Shown piece after piece: positions 1 to 13,100 of a stretch of DNA of 64,000 nucleotides. The position numbers and the translations under genes are program-made. The stretch's first letter is position 1, and each line of letters opens with the position of its first letter. The DNA lies in the NCBI GenBank assembly GCA_029948255.1, contig JALIZF010001911.1, positions 124,001-188,000 on the forward strand. The letters are read 5' to 3'. Below the pieces are notes generated by a model. It searched no databases and had not been told where the DNA came from. It saw only the letters and a program-made list of their open reading frames with translations. This DNA comes from Telmatactis stephensoni (taxonomy: Eukaryota > Cnidaria > Anthozoa > Actiniaria > Isophelliidae).

Positions 1-100
1 CAAGAAAGGAAATAAAAAAGGTAAGAAGAATGAAAAAAAGAAAAGCGAAAGGGAGATTGGAAGATAAAAATGCAGCAAAGCCAACAAAAGGAAAGAATAT

Positions 101-271
<171 letters not shown>

Positions 272-3200
272 CCTGTCTTTTATATTTTGAAAGCCACGAT
301 ATAGAGGTAGCAAATATAACCCAAATCTTCATATAAAACTCTAGAACAAACCACATGCATATTCAGAGTTCGTTCAGCATGATATATCATTAGAGTCCAA
401 AAAATCTCTCTCATCTTTATTCATGTTCAATTATCAGCGTGTGGTGACAAAAGACAAAACAACTGAACAATATTTTTAGCTGGTAAAACCAAAACAACGA
501 ATTCTCTTTGGTCGTCAATACACTATCAAGCTATCTGAACTAGCCTTCTGACGTCGATACAACACCGTATCTTTTCTAATCAGTTCTTCAATATTTTTTC
601 ACCATAGAAACAATAATAAATCGTTAGCAAACAAAGGTTTTTCATAAGTACGTGTTTACAATGAGTTAAAACATCTTATGGAAACAAAACCAGGGCTTTT
701 TTAAAAACGTATAATATGTAGCATATTTTAGTGCCAAGTCTCAACTAACTGTTTTAATTGCTAGGCGATTTTCCATATATTTGTTGGAGCAATTAGATTA
801 CTAGGAAAATGTATGTTCTTGTGAATAAAGGTTCTAAAATCCTTATTGCCATCTTAAATACTTGTAAAGTACAATGTTTTGTACGAAGATAGAAGTATAA
901 ATGACAAGCTCAGTGTAATTTTAAAATGTTGTTTTCAAGTGGACAAGGAAGCAACTGTTGGAGATCAATTTTGTATATTTTAGGTGTTATTTTTTATCGA
1001 GATGGAACTGATCCACCACATCTCAGTGCGCAGTCGAAGCAGGTCGAAGAAAAACCGCGTAATAAATGCAACACTCATGATATGCTTGAGGATTTAGATC
1101 TAAATCATCCATAATGAGATTATTTTTGGTCGCAAATTGTCATGAGAACTTAGAATTTTTTTAGCAATATAGACTAGTCAAAATAAAAGACGTGAATGAT
1201 GGACAAATTTGTCAGTAAATTTGTGTGGTTGTCAAAGGTCGGAATCACTAGGCTTTTTATTTTGATTTCACGTAAATTCAATCCATTTTTGATGAAAAAA
1301 AGGAGGAAAAATTTAAATGAACAAAAAAATAAACAAGGTCATTTTAAGAAACGAACAAAGAACAATATGTCGGGCATTCAGCATTGGCGAACAAAAACAC
1401 GATTATGATTTGGATATCACGCAAATATTCCATAAAAGTTATATAAAAGAGGAGCGATGTAAGACAAATACACAAATGAAACAGAGTAAGAAATTAAAAA
1501 CACGGCTCTTTATACAATAATTAATTCATTTTACGATTTAGATCTATTTTTGTCGATGTGGTCTGTTTGACATACCAGACATAAATACACAATCCTAAGA
1601 CGACGACACACGATTTTTTTTTTAAAAGATTTCTATTGATATGGAAAACGAAAGAAAATCGAACAAACATGAAATGACTCTTGTAATTGCATTCGAAAAA
1701 CGTGTACTTCGAATCTTAATGAGGAACAATAGAAAAAAATCTGATTGTACTACAAAAATATAGTTTACATACTCATTCCTATCAATCTATATTATTAACC
1801 AGGTACTATAATGTTTTCGCGTGCGATAAGGAATGCTATGAGCTTGAATTACAGCGTGAAGTACCCTCATGTGATATGCATATACTGTACTTTGTAATCT
1901 AACTTTTGGCTGGATATGGAACATGTGATCGATCAAAAAAAACACGGTACGCTCGACTGATCAGAAACAGTACACGACCAACACTCCTTAGACAAACTCA
2001 AAATAGATGGCTACTACTCGCGATTTTTAATATCAGTTCTATGAGGAATAATTCTACTTTGAGGGCATTTTCACTTTCCCATCAAGAACGCCTGCATGTT
2101 ATCAAGTTGTAACAAATTGTCCGAGTGTTTTTGTGTTTTTTAGTTCAAAGCTCACAAAATTATTACGTTTTTTGTATATTCTTCGAGATCAGCTGAACTA
2201 TTAGGGGTTATAAAGCCAGAGGAAACGCTTTTAGAACCTCCAAATGAATCATAAATAATACAATGAAAATTTCATTCAAAACCAGACACGAAAGAGCTCA
2301 TCAATTTCAAGATGTTTTTGATCGATCGCTCGTCTCCTGTGTTACGACTCAGCAAAAATCTTCCCACTTACTCAAATAGAATATTATTGTTTTGAAAACC
2401 CAACGTTGGGCCTCCAAAATAAGCCGAAGTTGTTGATCAAAACATAAACAAAACGATGTACCAGAAATCGACAAACACACGACACACTAAATTGAATTCA
2501 TGTTTCGAATGTGCATAATTACTTTTTGTGACGCCGTGTCAATCTGATGAAAGCCTAAAACTGTCGACTGGTAAAAATTTTCACGAGCCTAGCACTCTCG
2601 AGCCGACAGTTATTCGCCAACAAATAATTTTCTCGTATTATATAGTCATAACATTACAAGGTTTTGATATTGCATTTTTCCTAGGCATAATAGCGAAGCC
2701 ATTTGAACGTGTTTTTGAGAAGCACTTCGAGAAAAAATTGCCGCCACACCACGCCACAATTTGGGGCTCTTTCTATTTCCGTAGCATACATCTGTGACCC
2801 GTGCTTTCACATTGAAAACCGAAATTCGCGGTATATTTCGACTTTTTAGGCTTTGGGAATTAATCTGCTTTACCGGATATTTCGAAGAAAATTGGTTGCA
2901 GACAGATTTGATAAAATCTTTTTATGAAATTTAGAAGGTTCGTCGACAGAGAGTGTAGACAAACACGGAGCTGACACAAAGCCAAAAGAATAATTAAAAG
3001 AGTAATATGAAAGTCAGGAGGCCTAAAAGCATAAAATAATTCCGATCTACTTACATATACAAGCCACAGACCAACCAAATAAAAAGTTTCAATTGTCCCA
3101 ACGTAACTCATCCAGGCACAAGGCGGTGATCAACTGTTTGTGCCTTGAACGAACAAACCTCACATAAAGTGCACAGTACCTTCGTCAATTCGTAAGAAAA

Positions 3201-3761
3201 TAACGTGTACGAACTCATAAGCCGTTTTTAATTCTAAAAACTAAGGTCGGAAAGCAATAAAGTGTATTCAGTTCTGTCAACAAATCTTCCTTTAAGGACA
3301 AGTTCTTTGCCGACAATGACAGTAGAACTACGTAACCCGAACCCCTTGTGTACCAAGTACCAAGGTTCCTTGTCGACATAAATCCACCAAGACTTTCAAA
3401 GAAACTATCAAACAATTACGATTTTCTAACGCATCTAGGCACTGCAGTACATAGAAAATTATAGAGGAGTCAACAGAAGCCAGATTGGCGCGAGAAAAAC
3501 GGCAAAAGTTTCGAGAATGCTGCAATGAGTAATACAATGCCAGCACTTCGTAACAACTGGTCGAGTCTCTGCTACTTTGGCCTTTTAACAATCTTTATTT
3601 TCCTCTAAAAACAATACTGAATAAGTGAAAATGGTGGTGTTGGTGTTCTTTAAGTCGGCAAAATTCAGATCGAGTACTTTGGGGACAATTTTTGGACGAA
3701 TTCGCGCAATTAATTATTGAAAGTAGTCGGAATGAAAGTGAACCGTCACCAGTTCGCTTAC
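272..3761. other. Intergenic AT-rich DNA, no gene recognised
   Basis: Open frames here are short and show no recognisable domain or plausible splice-linked exon series. The stretch could include introns of the candidate minus-strand gene whose first coding exon may lie at 3762-4029, but no further exon could be identified. Confidence 0.5.
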
Positions 3762-4029
3762 CTGAATTGCTCACTGTATGGAAATATTGGGCTTGCAGCG
3801 GAGAAATCAATGGTTCTGGTTTTCTGCTGTTTAAAGCATCACTGCCGTTCCTTCCTTCTCCGTAGGGCAGGTTTTCGATCGAAGACTCGCCAGGGATTTT
3901 TCGCTGTGCGGCTCTATTCACACCAAGGATGGCTTGATTCTCGTGAACTTTTGGATGAATATTTGCACTTTGATCTAGTGCTTGTAATTTTGTCTGAGAA
4001 GAGAGGACTTTTTCTTGCGATCTGTCCAT
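3762..4029 (-). CDS. Candidate first coding exon, unknown protein
   Basis: The minus strand is open from an ATG at 4029 for 268 bases and ends at a strong donor, CAG followed by GTAAGC, read on the minus strand at 3762/3761. The predicted peptide is hydrophilic and rich in Q, S, N and K, beginning MDRSQEKVLSSQTKLQ, with no low-complexity run. A stop lies 24 bases upstream of the ATG in frame, so this ATG is a reasonable start. I do not recognise the family, and no continuation exon could be identified between 1 and 3761, so the rest may lie beyond the window. The opposite strand is also open for 159 codons, which lowers confidence that this is the coding strand. Confidence 0.33.
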
Positions 4030-6661
4030 TATTTCAAGCTCTGAGTCCTTTTAGCTCCAAGAAATCGTCGAGAAAATTCACCCGGGCATATTACGATCGC
4101 GGTAAAGTTCGACTATTGAAAGCTGTGCTGCACTCAAAGGCGGAAAACGTGAAAGGTAAGTTCTTTGAGCCCTCTCATGGGGTGATGTTGAGTTAGTACT
4201 ATACAAAGGCAACGACGGTAATTGGCTAAAAGCGTGCCCCCTGCGGACCCCGTCGCCACGCTTACCAATCATGTAAGCAGAGCCCTGTCAACTTTAGCGA
4301 TATTTGACACCTCTTGTTAAAGACAAGAAAACACAACTTTATAAAGAACAGGACTTGGCATGAACCTTGGTGTGTCAGATATACACGAAGAAAATCGAAG
4401 CCAGGGCAAAAGTTAAGAAAAGATTCGAAATCGTACGAGCTTTTTTGCTGCGTCACTCATGCAATTGTCGCTAAGCCTACTAGCATACTATTTACCAGTA
4501 GTAGTTGTTTGTAAACAAATCATTGAATGCACTGGGATTATTTATTCTTTGACCACTGTAGACTATGAGGTTGAAAACCTATAAAGTCGACAGTTTGGCT
4601 ACGAGATTTTTTTGGCCTTCATTTATATCCAGTTCGCCTGAGGCGATCTTTGTTTTGTGATATCAGCTGTCTACCACAAAACATATCGAAATTTCTATTC
4701 AGTGTTCAGCGGAGTGAATAATATAGCTGTGGTTCTCTGTTATTACGGTAACACAATTCCCTTTATGGAATGCAGTCAATGACTTCTTTTAACGCTTTCG
4801 TGCATGAATTGTTTGGTAAAGCCAAGTCTAAACTTCAGTCGTATTTTTGAGACTTGGACCTTTCAACAAATTTCCTTTGTAACACACAACTGATTAAAAT
4901 GCTGGTCATATTTGATGACCTTTCAAAATCGTCACTGGCTTGAGTCATCACCGAAGACATATTTTTTCATCTTATAAGGTTAGAAACTTTGCGCTTATTG
5001 ATCTGACAGATATTAAATTCGAGCGTTCACATTTTCGAAGACTCGATCGCTAATTGTTTTCATTAGAACAGCATTATGTAATTGGCAACCAACAATCTTG
5101 TACAAATGATCAGAACGTGTGATAATAAGCTAGTGGCGTTTGTTTAGATTTCTGGAAAGTCATAACACGTGCGTTCGAGAACAACCCAACGACGACTCCC
5201 AAAATTTGTTACTACTAGTAGCTTTCGTTACATAAAAGTGTCAAATTTTGATCTTGAAACTGACAGGCTGAGATGACTAAGCAAAGTGAAAGAGAACTAG
5301 GTTTTTATTTTATATTTAGAAGATTATGTCATCGATTTCTGAGGCAGGGAGGCGCAACTGAGTAATACCATCTATTATTTTTTTCGCTGATAAATACAGC
5401 AGAAGTCATTCACCTGTTCCCGATCCAAACTTATCAAACTCAAGCAACAGCCAGGTTTACAAAAAGTAGTACCGCATCACGGCTACTCGGAAAAAAATAT
5501 TGTGAAGGAGGAAGAACTGCGAGTGATATGCGATGAGACGGAATCTGTGACGCGGGAATATAATTCAGAACGTGACTAACTCAGCTGCCTCAGGCGTCGT
5601 GACAAGAATCAACAATACGTGACGGACTGAATGATCATTGAGTTAATTAGATATAATATTCAGTATTCGCATCTTCACTCTTCGGATCTAATTATTGTTA
5701 TTCACAATCAGAAGATTTCTGAGATAACCATGTACAGCTCCTCACTACGTGGGTTAATTTTGGAAAATATACATTGATAATGAATTCCGTGATATGTAGT
5801 GACTTTTTTATGATGCTAGTCGTCGATAAGGCTAGAAAATTATCATTAATAATATGCAAGGAGTGAAGTGTAAACTGAAAAAGCTCTATGTGGTATTAGG
5901 GCTCTCTACCTCTTTTGGACTTATTCCTTTGCTTCTTCCCTTCAGCGTTTTATTCCCCATCTCTTTTTATATTTTTGTTATTTATTCCGTCACACCAGAT
6001 TATTCCGGTTTATCGTATCGTTGCTAAGCGATAACTCCAAGGCAGTACATAATGCACCTTTTTTTATTTGCTAGCAGACATAGTGACTTGAAGCGCTGAA
6101 ACCCAAATCATCATGATCACTTACTCAGCTCAAAGACTAGCAAGAACTGATCAACTGATCTCTTTACAAGAGATTTAAAAAAAAAAGTCAAACTGACCTA
6201 AACCAAAAATTAATATACCGTGTAATTCAATTCAAATGATCCGTATCAACTTAACATTATGAAGATCAATTAAAGATCAAATTCATTCTTCCATCTCAGG
6301 TTATTTTCTTAATTTCGGCTGATTTGCCAACACGAAAGTTGAAACTACTTTGGCAACCACACACCCCTACTGATCAAAGTATATATCCATCTTAAATGTA
6401 AATATATATTTAAATTTGTAAAAAACTATTTTCTGTATATTTAATGTATATATTGTAAATGTGTGTGAATAAAAGTTCAGTTCAGTTCAGAGAAATGATA
6501 TCTTATCTACTTGTTCTATTCATTTTGTTCTTTTTGCCTCTATCTTACTTTAAGATGATATCTAAATTTGGCTGACATTTAGGCAATATATACGAATTTT
6601 TATTTGTTTTGTATTGTTTTCTTCTTTTTCCTTTCTTTTCTGGCCTTCCTTTCCTTTCCAT
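4030..6661. other. Intergenic DNA, no gene recognised
   Basis: No coding signal was seen. At about 6400-6490 an AT-rich stretch with AATAAA ends in a short (TTCAG)n run, the look of a retroposon 3' tail. Nothing else was recognised. Confidence 0.5.
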
Positions 6662-7008
6662 TCCTTTTCTTTTCTTTTCTTTTCTTTTCTTTTCTTTTCT
6701 TTTCTTTTCTTTTCTTTTCTTTTCTTTTCTTTTCTTTTCTTTTCTTTTCTTTTCTTTTCTTTTCTTTTCTTTTCTTTTCTTTTCTTTTCTTTTCTTTTCT
6801 TTTCTTTTCTTTTCTTTTCTTTTCTTTTCTTTTCTTTTCTTTTCTTTTCTTTTCTTTTCTTTTCTTTTCTTTTCTTTTCTTTTCTTTTCTTTTCTTTTCT
6901 TTTCTTTTCTTTTCTTTTCTTTTCTTTTCTTTTCTTTTCTTTTCTTTTCTTTTCTTTTCTTTCCTGTTTTTGTTTCCTTTCCTTTCCTTTCCTTTCCTTT
7001 CCGTTCCT
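6662..7008. repeat. (TTTTC)n then (TTTCC)n pyrimidine microsatellite
   Basis: About 300 bases of uninterrupted TTTTC pentamers, followed by a short TTTCC block at about 6970-7003. The array ends about 120 bases before the UBE2O start codon, so it lies in the proximal promoter or 5' UTR region. Repetitive open frames on both strands here are artefacts. Confidence 0.95.
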
Positions 7009-7130
7009 TTTCTTTTCTTTCTTTTTTTAACACGAGATTTTGGCCGCTCTTGAAAACAGTTACAAATTTGGGCTTCCTGTGGATTACTAGTACCACGTGA
7101 GTCTGAGTACGAATAGATATTTACCCCATC

Positions 7131-10100
7131 ATGGCAGACAGTCCATACTCTGAAGATATTGTGAAAAATTCACAAGGAATTTTAGGTTTAGTCTTGCAGG
7201 ATGGCGAAGAAAGTAGCGAAGAATCAGACAGTGAAGACGAAGTCCTTAAAAAAGGTCAAATTTTGGTGTGTTGGTATCCCTCAGGTCACGAAGAAACTTT
7301 GTCCATTTCAAAGGTACTAAGATTAGAATTAAGACTTACGTGTAAAAATACTTGTTGAGTCAATGAGTTCATTCCACTCATATTTGTCTGCATCGAGTGG
7401 GATGAATTAAGTATTTAAATTTAGAAAATGGCAGTAATTTCACTCAATTTTTTGATCACTTTTTCGAATATATTTTATTTCCAGAAAAAGAAATCTTGAT
7501 TTGTGGTTTGAATTGAATTTTAATTATGAAAGAGAAAGGTTTATGTGTATGTTATTGTGTTGATCATGCATAAATTTAGACCCGTTGTTTTTATAGCTGC
7601 TCTAGTAAACTCTATGATTCGTGGCTTATTCAGATACATCCAGTGTTTCAATATATTTTTGGATACAATGGATTTTATAAATTATTACAAAAAGTGTGAG
7701 TCAGTTATTTAAGCCATGTACATTTAGATTTTTTATCAGTTTTTTTAGAATTGATTGAAAGAAACAGTAAGATTAACACCAGCTGCCATTAAGTTAAAAG
7801 GTGCAAGGTTCAATTACTATAATCTTAAAAGCTGTCATGATGATCTAGCCGCATCCAATACCAAAAGAAAAGTGATACATATATTTGAAGCATTTTTGTT
7901 CTTGGCATCAAGGGCTCTTTGATAAGAGCTGATGTTGTAAAAATCCACAGGGGTATAGATCATTTGAATGATGGACGTATCATTATTGTACAACTACCAG
8001 TCAAATAATTCTTTATGAATTTTCTTATTTATTCGTAGTTTTATTTCCTCTTGAGAATAGTAGAACAATAATTAAGAGGAGATTTTTTTCCATAACGAGC
8101 AATAATGGTGAAAAGTGCCAAAAATTAGACCTGAATCGTGTGAGTTTTAATCTCGTTCTGGATTATTACACTCAAATCCTCTTTCTACTGGTTAAAAACT
8201 GATGTACCAAGATAAAATACCTAACTGACAGTAGTTTGTTTAAAATGGATTTTTGAATTGTACAAAGACTTTTTCTTGAAGTTTTGTTGGGATTAAGCTT
8301 TTCCAAGCTGAATATAATTAAAGAAAACATATTAATAGCAAATATTGAGCAAATGAAGGACTAATTAAAACCTCATTTTCGATCCAAATTAATTTCGCTT
8401 TGGATAACACTTTGATTCAACTTTCATCGGCCAAAACTACTTACAAACAACTTAAACTTTCTGACAGAAATGATCATTTAAATGATCTTCTGCTGGTAAC
8501 ATGAAATCTTTACTAAGTCACACTTGCTCTTTTTATAATAATATTGTTCATGATCCTTTAAATTCTTCCATACTCAGGTTCAGCTAGCAGATCGTTCATT
8601 GTTACCTGGAGACTGCGTAAAGCTAGCAGACCCTACTCAATCAAAGCAGAAGGGATTTGTCAGTGACGTTGAGGTGTTTGCTAGTGTCAAGGTGTTGGCT
8701 GCAGGTCAAGTTGTCAGGAATATTGACTGTAAAGAACTGCAACCTTTACAGGTGAAGAGAATGTTTTTATATATTAATTGTTCAGTAATACACTCACTCG
8801 ACAGTTAAACAGCAATAAAAAAGGGTTTGAGAACACTCTTGACTATAAAATGAATGTTTGTGAAGATAAAACATCCCTTCTACGATTAACAATCAAAACA
8901 GGATTAGACGCCATCATGCCCGAAAGGACAAAACATGTACAGACTTCAGGGCCGCGTTGGATCAATCCAACCTTAAAACGTCTAATTGCTAAGCGCCAAG
9001 CTGCTCTACATAAAGGGGACACAAAAAACTTCCGTCGTCTGAGAAAATAATAAAGTCAACAGGGATCGCAAAGTGTGTCGAGCTAATTTCTACAAACACA
9101 AGGTTGAGAGCCTTAAAAGCTGCTCTCCATCCATTTGGTGGAAAGAGATCAAGAAACTTAGCAGTATGTCAAACCCTGATGCTCAAGATCGCAACATCCT
9201 AAACTCTCTCCACCATCTCGAAGGCACCACCGAAATGTCACCTAGTGAATGTGCAAACCACATCAATAGAACTTTTCTGTTGCCCATGGAAAAGTTCGAA
9301 CCCTTAAGTAACAACCCTGGTCTTCAAATACGTCCATCAGAAGACCCCGTCGTCCTAATGACTGAAATGTCAGCTTTCAAGAAATTGGTGAGTCTCAATT
9401 CTTCGAAAGCCCACGGACCCGACGACATCCCGGGATGGCTGTTGAAAGAGAATGCAGATCTCTTAGCTATCCCGATCTGCGACATCATCAACTGTTCGTA
9501 TCAAGAGGGGCGGCTACCTTCTGCCTGGAAAGAAGCAAATGTTATTCCTGTGCCTAAGCAACGACCAATTAAAGATGTTAATAAACATTTGCGGCCGATA
9601 TCACTCACTCCTATCATCTCCAAGATTGCCGAAGAACACATCGTGGAAACCTACATCAAACCTGCTGTACTTGATATTCTAGACCCACAACAATTTGGTG
9701 CAATTCCTAAGTCGAGCTCAACTCAAGCTCTCATTAGTTTGTTGCATAAAATGTGCGTGAGTACCGACGGAAATGGCGCTGCTAACTGGGTAGTCCTACT
9801 TGACTTCCGTAAAGCCTTCGACTTAGTCAACCATAACATACTGGTAGAGAAGCTGTTGACATTGAACCTTCCCAAGCAAGTCGTGTGCTGGATCATCGAT
9901 TTCCTAATGTCCGGGAAACAACGCACAAAATTAAGTAACGAGTGCTACTCAGAATGGTTACATGTACGGGCTGGTGTTCCTCAGGGCACTAAGTTGGGAC
10001 CTTGGTTGTTCCTCCTCATGGTCAATGAAATTCACGCTCTAGGCCTTGACGTATGGAAATTTGTGGACGACATCACTGCCCTAGAGGTCGTTCCCAAAGG

Positions 10101-13100
10101 CGACCACAGCCATGTACAGGATGCAACTGATAGCTTGTCTGCGCAATCTCTCTTGAACGACTTTGAACTCAATGAGGCCAAGTGTAAAGAACTGAGAATT
10201 TGCTTCTCGAAGTCACCACCAAACTTCGACCCCGTGGAAATAAATGGCAAGCCTCTTGAATTAGTTTCAAGTGCAAGAATATTGGGTCTGAATGTCAGTA
10301 GTGACCTTAAATGGAACGTTCACGTGAATCAGCTTGTAAAGAAAGCCTCTTCCCGCCTCTACTGTCTTAGACAACTGAAGAAATCGGCCGTTGCTCCAAT
10401 AGATCTTATCATCTTTTACATTACTTGTATACGATCATTACTGGAATATGCGTGCCCAGTCTTCCATCGCGCTCTCCCTGGATATCTCAGCGACGACTTA
10501 GAAAGACTGCAAAGACGTGCGCTACGGATAATTTTTCCTTCCCTCTCCTACAGTAGTGCCATCGTGGAATCTGGTTTAACTACCCTGCACCAACGAAGAG
10601 AAGAGATATCTCAAAGAACCTTCAATGAGCTGGCTAATGACAATGAGCACAAACTTTACCATCTTCTTCCTGTACGATCAAACAGTAATTACGCTACTAG
10701 ACACCAAAGGAAATTCAACCTACCTAGAGTTAAGACAGAACGATGCAAAAACAGTTTTATTATAAGTCATATTTATAAGTAGTTTCTCCTCTTAAGATGA
10801 GTTTACATATACATAACTTTAATCCTTACCATTGTAAATATATAAATATTTTATTTAATATTATATTGTAAATAGTTTGTAATTCAGCCATATGGCTGCA
10901 ATGAATTATATTAATAAACCATCTATCTATCTATCTATCTATCTATCAAAAAATATCTATGCATACTGGTACCCCACCAGAGGGATCAGGAGTTAGTAGG
11001 GAGGGAGATCAGATGAAAAAAAAAATAACAAGAAAGAAGTAAAAGAAAATTTTCAAAGCATTGAAACACATGCCTGAAGGGTGGGGGTCCAATTTCAATT
11101 TCCTCCTTGGTGGGATATGGATATTTTCTGGAACCACATATGATTTACTATTAGGAACCTTTTGTTCTGAATACTCTGAGTATTATCAAAATTTTACCTT
11201 GTTTTAGGATCTCATCCCTGGAGTCCATGTTAGTCTTGGTCCATGGCTTGGCATTGTCACTGAATCACATCCAAAGTTGATTTTAAGAATGAAAAATGGT
11301 TCAAGGTATCTCCATTTTCTCTCTCAAATTTCACAATTTTAATTTTTCTTCTGAATCAGTATTGAATCCTAAAAGAATAAGAATATGTATTGTATTGGAA
11401 GCGAGGTTCATGTGTGTTATAGCCAGTCAAAGTGTAAAGTTTCAATTATGTTTAGGTGCTGTCTGGAAGGGGAACAAACGGAAGTGTTATTTGATATGTC
11501 AGATCAAAGGGATGAGGTATGTAAGACAATTATAAACCTACTGTAAGGTGATCATTATGTATCTCTCATAGGTAGACACCTTTGTTAAGCAGACATAATT
11601 CCTGTTAAAACACCCATATGGTATGCCTCTGTAAGGAAGGGACATCTCCTCAAAGATAAGAACCCTTTGTAGGCTAGACAGACATGATATATTTCTGTAA
11701 TCCTTTTGGAATCTTGTAAGAAGGACAGCCCTTGCACTGTAAAGCAGAACTGTAAGCTAGACACCCATATAATTAAGGCAGACACCCCTCATAAAGCAGA
11801 CACTATTTTCAAGTTTTCAAGGCATGTAACTCTTGTAGATGAACACCCATGTAAGGCAGACAATACATGTACATCACTTGTAAGGCAGACAAGCAAACTA
11901 ACACCCTTGTCAAGGACATGCAGATCTAGCATTTTGACTGAGTAGTTTCCAACTCGACCGAAGCTTAATATCATTAAATCATATGATACCATTTCCAATA
12001 AATGCATATTCTGAGCATTAGCACCTACAATAGACACTTTACTTGTCTAGCAGTTTCTAAAATGATGCGAACTCAGACACTGATCAAAACATTCATTAAG
12101 CAGGAAAATATATTTTGCTGTTACAGATCGCCCTAAGATCATACATGTATTAAGTCATTTGGTAGGTTTTTAGAGATCTATATGAGTATTTTTGGTTGGT
12201 TGTTTGAAGTGGGGGAAGCAAGAAACCAAATTCCAATGGATTGTTTGAAGGTCAGAGTTCGCATAATTATGAGCATTTCAGTAAAACTACCCATATAAAA
12301 GATCAGCTATGAATATAATTTATAGCTTACTGAGGAAACTGTTAGCTCAAGCGTAAACTTAGAGCTTAATATTTGCCCAACTTCCTTGTTTACGTTGAAT
12401 TTCAATCACAGCAGTTTCACAATTGAAGAATAAAGTTCGCTCATGTGTTTAATTTTGTTTGTTGCGAGTTCGAAGCACTCTGATGGAATAGAGAACCTCA
12501 CTAGGGGTAGATTGGCCTTTTTATACTTTTGTCAGTAGTTTCTGGACTAGTTCACACCAATTTTTAGCCAATCAGAATCAAGTTGGAATGGTGAATTTGT
12601 GCTTGGTTTTCCTGTGGGTTTCCTGTGTAAACTACTTGCCAGGTGTTTTATTTCCGACTGGTGCAGTAGTTCACACAAGGAAACCAAACTGTGAACTCAC
12701 ATGTTATGATAGCTAGAAATTCCTGTGGGACCCCTCCATCACCAAAACTTGAAAAGGGTACAAATGGAGCCTGGGAACAAGTAAATGTGGGTTTCCTATG
12801 GGAATAATTCAAAATGGCATCCAAATTGGTAACGGTACAGTAATTAAAAATACATTTTAACTTATTCCATTTGTATTTATTATTTGTATTATCTCAATGT
12901 TTCTTTTTGCTGGAAAAAATCTGTCGTGAGTGGTTTCCGGAAACTAAGTGAACTATTCTGGATCTGCCCCTGCTTGTAAGATGACACCCTGTAAGACAGG
13001 CACCTTGGATGGACTCCTTTGTAGAGAAACACCACTTAGGCTAGGGTGGATACCCCAGTGAGGCAGAGACCTCTTTATGGAAGTCCTACCAAAGGAAGAC

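Noticed and set aside
3717..4196. 159-codon plus-strand frame
   Set aside because: Overlaps the candidate minus-strand exon antisense and has mixed hydrophobic composition with no recognisable family. The minus-strand reading ends at a better splice donor.
6604..7100. Long open frames of 138-183 codons on both strands
   Set aside because: They are read through the (TTTTC)n array; every frame of a 5-base repeat without a stop stays open. Phe/Ser/Leu or Lys/Glu monotony shows no protein design.
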